DNA from: Treponema sp.
GTDB lineage: Bacteria; Spirochaetota; Spirochaetia; Treponematales; Breznakiellaceae
Direction: 5' to 3'
Assembly: GCA_031257715.1 (NCBI GenBank)
Contig: JAIROE010000258.1
Span: 1-7,785, forward strand
Length of the DNA: 7,785 nucleotides
Numbering within the stretch: position 1 is the first letter of the stretch; every line of letters starts with the position of its first letter. The position numbers and the translations under genes were made by a program. The notes below the pieces were generated by a model. The model saw nothing but the letters and a program-made list of their open reading frames with translations. It was not told the origin of the DNA and made no database searches. Of this stretch, positions 1 to 6,150 are shown piece by piece.

Positions 1-346
1 CATGCATACGAAATCGGCGCTGGTCGAGGAACTGCGCAAGATAGACCGCGTTGTGCGGTCGCGGGCGGAAAGCGCGGTCTCTTTCAAATGGCTTGTCCTT
101 GATGCCACTACGGGACGCAACGCCCTTGCCCAGGCCGGGGTTTTTCATGACGCGCTCTCTCTTTCCGGCTGCATTCTTACCAAATACGATTCGGGCGCGA
201 AGGGCGGGGCGGTCTTTTCCCTGAACGCGGAACTCGGCCTTCCTGTCATCTACCTCTGCGAAGGGGAACGGTACGGCGACATACGCCCCTTTGATCCCCG
301 CGCCTATGCGAGGGAATTTGCCGGCCTTGCCCGGGATGCCCGATGA
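1..346 (+). CDS. ftsY: Signal recognition particle receptor FtsY, C-terminal part (5' end outside window)
   Basis: FtsY is the membrane-associated GTPase that receives SRP-ribosome-nascent chain complexes and hands them to SecYEG. The visible 114 residues are the end of the NG domain. They include MHTKSALVEELRKI (the segment after the DTAGR G3 motif), LDATTGRNALAQA, the G4 guanine-specificity region TKYDSGAKGG, and the closing segment GERYGDIRPFDP. FtsY and Ffh both contain such motifs. The DIRPFDP ending and the immediate stop without an M domain identify FtsY. The ATG at position 2 is probably an internal Met after the G3 motif, not the start, because the catalytic P-loop and N domain must lie upstream of the window. 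The usual TGQN and TKLDGTAKGG wordings appear here as TGRN and TKYDSGAKGG. The TGA stop overlaps the next gene's ATG (ATGA), which suggests translational coupling. Confidence 0.93.
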   Translation, partial: MHTKSALVEELRKIDRVVRSRAESAVSFKWLVLDATTGRNALAQAGVFHDALSLSGCILTKYDSGAKGGAVFSLNAELGLPVIYLCEGERYGDIRPFDPRAYAREFAGLARDAR

Positions 347-1524
347 TAGTGATTTTTGCGGCGCGCACACGAATTGGCGGCCGGCGGCGGCCCTTTACGG
401 CGAAAAAATCCGCCGGCGCGGCAGGCTTCCGGTTTCACGGGCTCTTCTGCCTGCTTTTTCTTTTGATCGCGGCGTATGCGCGGCCCGAAGATGCCCGGTG
501 GTACCGTTCCAATGCCGCCGGCATGAGGCTGGAAGAAATACCGTCCCGTTTTGCCGCCCTGAGAAACGAGTACGCCCTTTCGCGGGCCTCCGGTTCCCCC
601 GGGGAACTCCCCGCCGAAGTCATATCCTGTCTTGCGGAATTGCCGGTGCGGACGGGACAGGCGTTTTCGCCCGTCATTGAAATTCAGACCCTCTACCAAA
701 AGGGAATTGAAATACGGCGGCAGTGGACGGTGCAAAGCGGCGGCGTTACGCGGATCGCCGCGGCTTTCGCTTTGGGCGGGGAACAGGCGGAGGCGGAAAC
801 CGCGGCGTCCGGCGGGGACGCGTCCGGCACGCCGGAGGGTTTTGTGGAGATGTTTGACGGCAGGGGCCTTGTTTTCCGGGAATATCAGTTTACCCCGGGG
901 AAGGAAACGGTTGTCGTGTATTCCTATAACGGAGATACACCGGTGCGTGCCGAAACTTCGGAAAAAGAAGGCGGAACCTTAAAGCCGCTTTACACCGACA
1001 CGTACCGGTACAGGCGATCAGGCTCCCTCCGTCAGGCGGAGCGTGTATACCACGCATCGGGTGAAAGAACGCGGCTTTCATTCCGAGGCGGTTTTCCCGG
1101 GGCGGACGATGATTTCATCGGCCCTCAGGGTTCAGGGTATGACATGCCCGATGCCGTTTACCTGAAAGAGGACTACCGGGTGGTCTACAGCACCGATGAG
1201 CGGGGGCGCGTGTTAAGCGAATCCTTTTACGATGAAAAGGACGAACTCTTTGGCGTACTTTCCAATACATGGTCGGGGGACAGGCTCACTTCGGTTTCCT
1301 GGAAGACCGCCGCGGGAGACGAAGAGAGGCTTTCCGAATTCGAATATGACGCCGAAGGGGACCGTATTGCGGAACGTAATTACCGCCGGGGCGTGCTGGA
1401 ACGCGCCGTAACGCGGAGCGGGGAAAGGGACATCGAGGAATTGTACATGAACGGAAATGTCATACTCAGGGCGGTCTGGGAAGACGGCAGGAAGATCTCC
1501 GAGGAAAGGATACAGGAAAGATGA
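343..1524 (+). CDS. Secreted/periplasmic protein of unknown function in the ftsY-lolCDE operon
   Basis: I do not recognise this 393-residue protein. Residues 1-31 are rich in Arg and Lys, and residues 32-46 form a hydrophobic stretch (core LFCLLFLLIAAYA) ending in Ala-x-Ala before RPED. This suggests a signal peptide with an unusually long n-region, or else a single N-terminal membrane anchor. The rest is hydrophilic with no further membrane segment. From about residue 278 the sequence falls into short beta-hairpin-like units such as VVYSTDERGRVLSESFYDEK, EFEYDAEGDRIAERNYRRG and NVILRAVWEDGRKISEE, which resemble YD/Rhs-type or MORN-like repeats. There is a low-complexity Ala/Glu/Gly patch at about 144-163. 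The start at 343 overlaps the ftsY stop by 4 nt, and no good Shine-Dalgarno sequence is visible, so coupling to ftsY is likely. GTG at 349 is an alternative start. The stop overlaps lolC. Its place in the operon suggests an envelope or lipoprotein-related role, by inference only. Confidence 0.8.
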   Translation: MIVIFAARTRIGGRRRPFTAKKSAGAAGFRFHGLFCLLFLLIAAYARPEDARWYRSNAAGMRLEEIPSRFAALRNEYALSRASGSPGELPAEVISCLAELPVRTGQAFSPVIEIQTLYQKGIEIRRQWTVQSGGVTRIAAAFALGGEQAEAETAASGGDASGTPEGFVEMFDGRGLVFREYQFTPGKETVVVYSYNGDTPVRAETSEKEGGTLKPLYTDTYRYRRSGSLRQAERVYHASGERTRLSFRGGFPGADDDFIGPQGSGYDMPDAVYLKEDYRVVYSTDERGRVLSESFYDEKDELFGVLSNTWSGDRLTSVSWKTAAGDEERLSEFEYDAEGDRIAERNYRRGVLERAVTRSGERDIEELYMNGNVILRAVWEDGRKISEERIQER

Positions 1525-2852
1525 ATGTGCGATGGATAGGTTTTATAGCGGCGCGGTATGTTTCGCGGGGGCGGCGGAATTCCCCTTCCCCGGTTCTGGC
1601 CGTTCTCGGCATAGCGACGGGGGTGCTTGCCCTCATCGTGATCATCGCGGTGATGAACGGCTTTCAGCTTGGATTTATCGAAAGCATACTGGAGATCTCT
1701 TCCTATCATATACGGGTTGAAAATTTTCCCCCGGAAAGCGCCGTGCTTATGGAAGAACGGATTTCCTCCCTTCCGGGCATACAGGCGGTTTCTCCCTTCA
1801 GGGAATTCCAGGGGCTCATGCGGGGAAGGCGGGGCGGCCAGCAGGCGGTGCTGGTACGCGGGCTTGGAAACGACGCGCCGGAACGGGACCGTGGCTTCGG
1901 ATCGCGGATAACGGTTGAGGCGGGGAGCTTTGACATTTCGGAAAACCGTTACATACTGCTCGGGGCGGAACTGGCGCGGCGGCTGGAAGTGCGGCCCGGC
2001 GACGAGGTGACGCTTTTTTCAGTTTCCGGAATTCTTGGAGGCGGGGCGCCGGATGCCCCGGAAGAAAATTCCGGGGATGCCCCCGTAGAGCCGTTCATTG
2101 TGCGGGGAATTTTCAGGACGGGATTTTACGAATATGACATCGGCTGGGCCTTCATCAATATCGAAAGCGCCGTTTCCATTTCCGGCGGGGAACTTTCCCT
2201 CGGAGTAAAACTCGGGAACCGCTGGGAGGACAGGCGTAAAATGGAACTTGTTTCACAGGCCCTTGCCGGTGTTCCCGGATCGCGGGAATGTCGCGTCACA
2301 AGCTGGCGCGACTACAACCGCGCCTTTTTCGGCGCGCTCAGGACGGAAAAGCTCTTCATGTTTATTCTTGTGGGGCTGATCTTTATTGTTGTCGGGCTTA
2401 ATATTTTTCAGGCGCAGCGGAGAGCCGTACTGGAACGCCGCGAGGAAATAGGGCTGCTCCGCGCGGTAGGGGCCTCGGACAGGGCGGTACGGCTTGTCTT
2501 TGTCTGGGACGGCGTTATCACGGGATTTACCGGGGCGGGACTGGGCCTTGTTTTGGGCCTTTTCATTGCCTTTAATATTCCCCTCTTTTTTACTATTCTG
2601 GAGGGAATGGTCAACATGTTCATACGGTTCCTCAATCTTGTTTTTCCCTTCTTCGGCGGCGGCGGCGAGGCCGGAGAGTTCGCCGTATTTTCGTCCGCGG
2701 TCTTTTACATCAAGGAGATCCCCTCCAGGGTCATGGCCCACGAGGTCCTTCTTATTTTCATGTTCGGGTTTTTGTCCGCGCTGTTTGCGGCATGGTTTGC
2801 CTCGGGAAAAATTTCACGGATAAGACCCTCGGAGGTACTGCGGTATGAGTAA
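1521..2852 (+). CDS. lolC: Lipoprotein-releasing ABC transporter permease, LolC/LolE family (first permease)
   Basis: This inner-membrane subunit of the LolCDE complex extracts mature lipoproteins from the periplasmic face of the inner membrane, driven by LolD ATP hydrolysis. The 443 residues follow the family plan. An amphipathic start (WIGFIAARYVSRGRRN) precedes TM1 at about 24-46, which ends in the typical AVMNGF. A large periplasmic MacB-like domain spans about 47-270. The FtsX domain has TM2 at about 277-297, the coupling stretch AVLERREEIGLLRAVGASD (303-321), TM3 at about 324-350 and TM4 at about 407-427, ending in [19 protein letters not shown] before TM4 matches the Y-x-I-x-x-(L/I)-P element of the family. 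GAGGAAAGGA at 1501-1510 can serve as the ribosome binding site, and the ATG overlaps the previous stop (ATGA). A Gly/Pro/Asp-rich insert lies at about 171-190. The symbol follows the lolC-lolD-lolE order of E. coli. Which of the two permeases acts as LolC is not decided by sequence. Confidence 0.88.
   Translation: MNVRWIGFIAARYVSRGRRNSPSPVLAVLGIATGVLALIVIIAVMNGFQLGFIESILEISSYHIRVENFPPESAVLMEERISSLPGIQAVSPFREFQGLMRGRRGGQQAVLVRGLGNDAPERDRGFGSRITVEAGSFDISENRYILLGAELARRLEVRPGDEVTLFSVSGILGGGAPDAPEENSGDAPVEPFIVRGIFRTGFYEYDIGWAFINIESAVSISGGELSLGVKLGNRWEDRRKMELVSQALAGVPGSRECRVTSWRDYNRAFFGALRTEKLFMFILVGLIFIVVGLNIFQAQRRAVLERREEIGLLRAVGASDRAVRLVFVWDGVITGFTGAGLGLVLGLFIAFNIPLFFTILEGMVNMFIRFLNLVFPFFGGGGEAGEFAVFSSAVFYIKEIPSRVMAHEVLLIFMFGFLSALFAAWFASGKISRIRPSEVLRYE
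2831..2835 (+). promoter_or_regulatory. Ribosome binding site of lolD inside the lolC 3' end
   Basis: GGAGG lies 9 nt before the ATG at 2845, inside the last codons of lolC. It supports the 2845 start, which gives an 8-nt overlap with lolC. It also means lolD can initiate independently as well as by coupling. Confidence 0.7.
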
Positions 2853-3564
2853 CGGCGTCATTCTCAGGGTTGCCGGTATTGTAAAGAACTATGTTTCAGG
2901 CGCCGAGACCCTTCATATCCTTAAAGGGATAAGCTTTGAAATTGAGCGGGGCGCTTCCCTTGCCGTGACGGGCCAAAGCGGCAGTGGAAAGAGCACCCTG
3001 CTTAACATCATAGGCGGCCTTGACAGGTCCGATTCGGGCGCCGTGACAGTGGGGGATACGGAAATAAGCGCCCTCCCCGAAAGTGCCCTTTCCTCCTACC
3101 GCAGCCGGCAGGTGGGGTTCATCTTTCAGTTTCATTACCTTCTCAAGGATTTTACCGCTCTTGAAAATGTCATGCTTCCCGCCTACATCGCCGGAATGCG
3201 GAAGAAGGACGCCGTTGAAAGGGCCCGCCTGCTCCTTTGCGATGTCAGGCTGGAAGACAGGATGGGCCATTTTCCTTCCCAGCTTTCAGGCGGGGAGCGC
3301 CAGCGCGTCGCGGTCGCCCGGTCCATGGTCAACGATCCCGATCTGGTTCTGGCCGATGAACCGACGGGAAACCTGGACCCCGACAACAGCGCAATGGTGA
3401 CGGAGCTGCTTTACGGCGCGGCGGAAAAAAGGGGCAAGACGCTGATTGTGGTAACCCACGATGAAAAAGTCGCCTCCAGGGCGGCTCTGCGCTGTACCCT
3501 GGAAGACGGAACGTTTACCGGCATGCGGAGGCGGCAAAACGGCGGGGCGGGCGCGCAAAAGTGA
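2845..3564 (+). CDS. lolD: Lipoprotein-releasing ABC transporter ATP-binding protein LolD
   Basis: This is the cytoplasmic ATPase of the LolCDE complex. It powers lipoprotein release and partners with the permeases encoded on either side. All nucleotide-binding-domain elements are present and look active in the 239 residues: Walker [10 protein letters not shown] (43-51), Q-loop Gln at 95 in FQFHYLL, signature [10 protein letters not shown] (147-156), Walker B with catalytic Glu172 in [13 protein letters not shown] (166-178), and H-loop His205 in VVTHD. FQFHYLL followed by [11 protein letters not shown] is the wording characteristic of the LolD/MacB/FtsE-like group. The length is normal for LolD (about 230). 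The C-terminal tail from about 224 is basic and Gly-rich ([13 protein letters not shown]) and unlikely to be structured. The gene overlaps lolC by 8 nt and lolE by 4 nt. FtsE or a MacB ATPase are alternatives by sequence alone, but two LolC/E-type permeases as neighbours favour LolD. Confidence 0.92.
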   Translation: MSNGVILRVAGIVKNYVSGAETLHILKGISFEIERGASLAVTGQSGSGKSTLLNIIGGLDRSDSGAVTVGDTEISALPESALSSYRSRQVGFIFQFHYLLKDFTALENVMLPAYIAGMRKKDAVERARLLLCDVRLEDRMGHFPSQLSGGERQRVAVARSMVNDPDLVLADEPTGNLDPDNSAMVTELLYGAAEKRGKTLIVVTHDEKVASRAALRCTLEDGTFTGMRRRQNGGAGAQK

Positions 3565-4820
3565 AGGCCGGGTCCGGTTTTTTTATCGCCTTCCGCTATC
3601 TTTTGGGAAGGGCCCGTGAAGGGGGACGTTACCTCCGGGGCGCCGCCGCGGGAATAGCGGTGAGCCTTGTTCCCATCATCGTTACCCTTATTGTCGCCGA
3701 CGGCATGATACGGGGTATCACGGACCGTTACCTTGAACTGGGCACATCTCATATACAGGTGTATAACTTTTCAGGCGCGGGCGAACTTGACGGCGCCGCT
3801 TCCGTCATCGCGGATCTTCCCGGCGTGCGCGGCGTGTGGATGGAACGGCAGGGGCTGGGGATGCTTGTGGGCAGGAAGAAAAGCGGGGCTGCCATACGGG
3901 CCGTTGAAAAATCCTATTGGGAAGATCCGGGAAGTCTCCGCTTCCTTACAACCATCGAAGGACAGGCCCTGCTTGAATCGGACCGTGAGGTGCTTTTGGG
4001 CGGGGAAATTGCCGAAGCCGCCGGCGCCGAAGTGGGAAAGACGGTGCGCATCATGACCCTGCGGGCGTCGGGCGGAAGAAGCATCCCGCGCTTTACCCCC
4101 TTTACCGTGAAGGGCATCGTCTCTTCAGGCTACCGGGAACTGGATTCACTGTGGTGCATCACTACGGACACGGCGGGGGCGGGGATTTTTTCCCCCGAAT
4201 ATTCATCGGCCCGTCTTCTCGTGAAAATAGACGATCCGTACCGCGGGGCGGATCGCATGGTCTTCGATATTTACGCGGCCCTGGGCCCCGGCTTTTCCGT
4301 CTACACATGGAAAGATATGCAAAGGTCCCAGTACAGTTCCTATGAGCAGACCCGCCAGCTTCTCCTTTTTATCATGGCCCTTATCGTGATGGTCGCCGCG
4401 GTGAATGTTTCGTCGGCGACTTCCATGCTGGTCATAGAACGCCGGCGGGACATCGCCGTCCTTAAAGCGGCGGGAGCCGGCGGCAGGGGCATACAGGGGA
4501 TCTTCCTCTGGGGGAGTTTTCTTACCGGCCTTGCCGGTTCAGTTCTCGGTATAGGCGTTGGGCTGCTCATTGGGTATTTCATCAACCCCGTCATCAGGGG
4601 CCTTGAAAAAATCCTCAGCTTCTTCTCCGGCCTTTTTCACGGAGAGAGCGTGAAGATTCTCGACCCCGGCTACTACCTTGAAACCATACCGGTGATCATA
4701 GACTGGCAGATGGTCTTCCTCATCGGCCTCTTTACAATCCTCTGCTCCATGGCGGCCTCATGGCTTCCCGCCCGCCGCGCCGGGAAGCTCAAGCCCCTTG
4801 ATCTTTTGCGGAAGTATTAG
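3561..4820 (+). CDS. lolE: Lipoprotein-releasing ABC transporter permease, LolC/LolE family (second permease)
   Basis: This is the second membrane subunit of the lipoprotein-release complex and the predicted heterodimer partner of the upstream permease. The 419 residues have the same architecture: FFIAFRYLLGR at the N terminus, TM1 at about 27-48 ending IVADGM, a periplasmic domain at about 49-266, TM2 at about 267-290, the coupling segment MLVIERRRDIAVLKAAGAG (289-307), TM3 at about 313-341, the family element YYLETIPVII (371-380), and TM4 at about 384-403 followed by ARRAGKLKPLDLLRKY. It is clearly divergent from the first permease, so this is not a recent duplication. The start is GTG at 3561 in a GTGA overlap with the lolD stop, and only a weak G-rich stretch precedes it. 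Translation therefore probably depends on ribosomes finishing lolD. It is the last gene of the operon, and no canonical terminator with a T-tract follows. The symbol rests on gene order. Confidence 0.88.
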   Translation: MKAGSGFFIAFRYLLGRAREGGRYLRGAAAGIAVSLVPIIVTLIVADGMIRGITDRYLELGTSHIQVYNFSGAGELDGAASVIADLPGVRGVWMERQGLGMLVGRKKSGAAIRAVEKSYWEDPGSLRFLTTIEGQALLESDREVLLGGEIAEAAGAEVGKTVRIMTLRASGGRSIPRFTPFTVKGIVSSGYRELDSLWCITTDTAGAGIFSPEYSSARLLVKIDDPYRGADRMVFDIYAALGPGFSVYTWKDMQRSQYSSYEQTRQLLLFIMALIVMVAAVNVSSATSMLVIERRRDIAVLKAAGAGGRGIQGIFLWGSFLTGLAGSVLGIGVGLLIGYFINPVIRGLEKILSFFSGLFHGESVKILDPGYYLETIPVIIDWQMVFLIGLFTILCSMAASWLPARRAGKLKPLDLLRKY

Positions 4821-4929
4821 GGTAATGCTCATTAACTTGTAATCGGTGCGGCTAATCGGCGTTGCCCCGCGGAGGCTCATTCGCGTTCGAATGAACCGGT
4901 GCTTCCCCGGCCCTTTGCGGAAGTATCAG
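4805..4929 (+). repeat. Direct repeat pair: lolE tail and a near-copy 109 nt downstream
   Basis: TTTGCGGAAGTATTAG at 4805-4820 encodes the end of LolE and its stop. TTTGCGGAAGTATCAG at 4914-4929 repeats it with one change. The second copy overlaps the last codons of the convergent epimerase gene. The offset of 109 nt is not a multiple of three, so the second copy is not in the lolE frame. It could be the scar of a short duplication, or chance. Confidence 0.55.
4877..4894. other. Small hairpin in the convergent gap between lolE and the epimerase gene
   Basis: TCATTCG (4877-4883) and CGAATGA (4888-4894) form a perfect 7-bp inverted repeat with loop CGTT. After one mismatch, GG (4874-4875) can pair with CC (4896-4897). 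It sits between two convergent genes, where a bidirectional terminator would be expected, but no T-run follows on either strand. I therefore call it a structure and not a proven terminator. The rest of 4821-4925 shows nothing codable. Confidence 0.45.
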
Positions 4930-6014
4930 CGCCGCAGTTCGTCAAGGGCCCTTTCCCGCGCGGCAATCACCCTGTCGCACCATGCGTCGAATTCGGGATC
5001 TTCGACCCGGCATTCCCTGTGGGCAAGGATATACTTCACCGCTTCCTTCACTCCCGCGTCAAAGCGCACGGACGCCGTGAAACCCGGGACAAGGCGCTTG
5101 AGTTTCGTGTTGTCAAACACCACCGAATTCGCCTTGTCGCCGATGATGCTGCCGGTAAAATCCCAGTGGCCAGCGGCCGAAAGGAATTCGCTTGATATAT
5201 GCACCGCCTTAAGGGGAACCCCCAGCGCATCCGCGATGGCCGCGTATATCTGATTCCAGGTGACCGTTTCCCCTGATGTGATCTGCACCGCCTCCCCAAT
5301 AGCGTGTATGTTTCCGGTGAGGCCGGTAAAGGCTTTGGCAAAGTCGTAATTTGCCGTCATGGTCCAAAGGCTTTCGCCGTCCCCGTGAATGATCACGGGC
5401 TTCCCGTCAAGCATACGCTTGAGAACCTGCCAGCTCCCGTTTTTGCCGTGAATGCCAAGGGGCACGCTCCTTTCGTCGTAGGTATGGGCGGGGCGCACGA
5501 TCGTAACGGGGAAGGCGGATTCCCGGTATTTTGCCGCAAGAAAATCTTCGCAGGCTATCTTGTTCCGGGAATACTCCCAGTAGGGATTGGCAAGGGGCGT
5601 GCCTTCGGTAACGAAGCAGCTTGAAAGAGGCTTTTGATACGCCGACGCGGAACTGATGAAGATGTACTGCTTTACAAGGCCCTCAAGGAGGCGGTAGTCC
5701 CTCTCTACCTGGGGAAGGGTGAAGGCGATAAAATCGGCGGCGGCGTCAAACCGCTCCCCCGCATCCAGAACGCCCGAAAGTTTTGACGCAATCTCTTTTT
5801 CGCTTTCGGCATTGATGTCGCAGGCGATTTCAACAAGCTTCCCCGATGCCGGGGGAAGCTCCCCGTCCCCCGCGGCCCCCCGGAACGGTTCCTCCGCAAG
5901 ATCCCTGTTCCGGTTCCCCCGGTTAAGAAGGTACAGATCCCAGCCCAGACGCAGAACGCGCCGGGAAATGGCGGCGCTTATTGTTCCCGTTCCGCCAATG
6001 AATAAAACTTTCAT
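4926..6014 (-). CDS. NAD(P)-dependent epimerase/dehydratase family protein (atypical extended SDR)
   Basis: This is a Rossmann-fold enzyme of the extended short-chain dehydrogenase superfamily, probably acting on a nucleotide sugar or another sugar derivative. The substrate cannot be read from the sequence. The 362 residues begin MKVLFIGGTGTISAAISRRV, the nucleotide-binding glycine motif (residues 7-13, GGTGTIS, as in CSP41-like atypical SDRs). LLNRGNRN follows, where Arg32 may favour NADP. Other elements are ACDIN (64-68), ADFIAF (93-98), ISSASAY (120-126, candidate catalytic Ser), the YxxxK pair Y148-K152 in YSRNK, and IVRPAHTYD (172-180). The C-terminal half (WTMTANYDFAKAFTGL, about 217-232, then QITSGETVTWNQIYAAIADALG) matches the substrate-domain pattern of sugar epimerases. 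The start is set by GGAGGA 4 nt before the ATG. It is convergent with lolE and divergent from the aldo/keto reductase, so it is probably monocistronic within this window. Confidence 0.85.
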   Translation of the reverse strand: MKVLFIGGTGTISAAISRRVLRLGWDLYLLNRGNRNRDLAEEPFRGAAGDGELPPASGKLVEIACDINAESEKEIASKLSGVLDAGERFDAAADFIAFTLPQVERDYRLLEGLVKQYIFISSASAYQKPLSSCFVTEGTPLANPYWEYSRNKIACEDFLAAKYRESAFPVTIVRPAHTYDERSVPLGIHGKNGSWQVLKRMLDGKPVIIHGDGESLWTMTANYDFAKAFTGLTGNIHAIGEAVQITSGETVTWNQIYAAIADALGVPLKAVHISSEFLSAAGHWDFTGSIIGDKANSVVFDNTKLKRLVPGFTASVRFDAGVKEAVKYILAHRECRVEDPEFDAWCDRVIAARERALDELRR

Positions 6015-6018
6015 GCAG

Positions 6019-6024
6019 TCCTCC
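6019..6024 (-). promoter_or_regulatory. Strong ribosome binding site of the epimerase gene
   Basis: On the minus strand GGAGGA is followed by CTGC and then ATG at 6014. This is a near-consensus Shine-Dalgarno sequence and fixes the start. Confidence 0.8.
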
Positions 6025-6028
6025 GATA

Positions 6029-6078
6029 CGGCGCCGTGCGCCTTCAGGATTTGGGATACGGGCGTATTTGAATACCCC
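6029..6078. promoter_or_regulatory. Two dyads in the 5' leader/promoter side of the epimerase gene
   Basis: ACGGCGCCGT (6029-6038) is a perfect 10-bp palindrome. It overlaps the inverted repeat GGCGC-CGT-GCGCC (6030-6042). GTATT-TG-AATAC (6064-6075) is a second inverted repeat, flanked by GGG and CCC after one mismatch. They could be operator sites or leader hairpins for the minus-strand gene. No convincing sigma70 -35/-10 pair for that gene was found on the minus strand, so its promoter is not located. Confidence 0.35.
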
Positions 6079-6087
6079 CCTTTCCTC

Positions 6088-6118
6088 TTGACTTAACGTT
6101 AACATTAACTTTTACAGT
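6088..6118 (+). promoter_or_regulatory. MerR-type promoter/operator upstream of the aldo/keto reductase
   Basis: A -35 box TTGACT (6088-6093) and a -10-like box TACAGT (6113-6118, 4 of 6 to TATAAT) are separated by 19 nt instead of the usual 17. The spacer side nearest the -35 box carries the dyad TTAACGTTAACATTAA (6093-6108, half-sites matching at 7 of 8 positions). The same bases read as three tandem TTAACN hexamers. A long spacer with an off-centre dyad is the known layout of promoters that MerR-family activators remodel by DNA untwisting. With a 17-nt spacer the -10 would be TTTACA, a weaker match. No MerR-family gene is visible in the window. Confidence 0.6.
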
Positions 6119-6137
6119 TGGACAAGACATTTTTTTT

Positions 6138-6145
6138 GAGAGGTG
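6138..6145 (+). promoter_or_regulatory. Ribosome binding site that fixes the aldo/keto reductase start at ATG 6151
   Basis: GAGAGGTG lies 5 nt before the ATG at 6151. The frame is open further upstream to a TTG at 6118, but that codon overlaps the predicted -10 box and has no ribosome binding site. The protein start MQYRVYGKTGLKVS is also the usual beginning of this family. Confidence 0.8.
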
Positions 6146-6150
6146 AAAAG

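Noticed and set aside
385..450. Possible twin-arginine signal in the unknown protein (RRRPF at residues 14-18)
   Set aside because: The hydrophobic core begins about 14 residues after the Arg pair, too far for a typical Tat signal. A Sec-type signal or anchor fits better.
304..735. Long minus-strand open frame opposite ftsY and the unknown protein
   Set aside because: Its composition is rich in Arg, Gly and Pro and no domain is recognisable. It is an antisense shadow of genes joined by stop/start overlaps.
4899..5624. Plus-strand frames opposite the epimerase gene
   Set aside because: They are shadows of the minus-strand SDR gene. They have no ribosome binding site and no recognisable domain.
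6118..6150. Upstream extension of the aldo/keto reductase from TTG at 6118
   Set aside because: The codon overlaps the predicted -10 box and has no ribosome binding site. ATG 6151 has GAGAGGTG at proper spacing and gives the family's usual N terminus.
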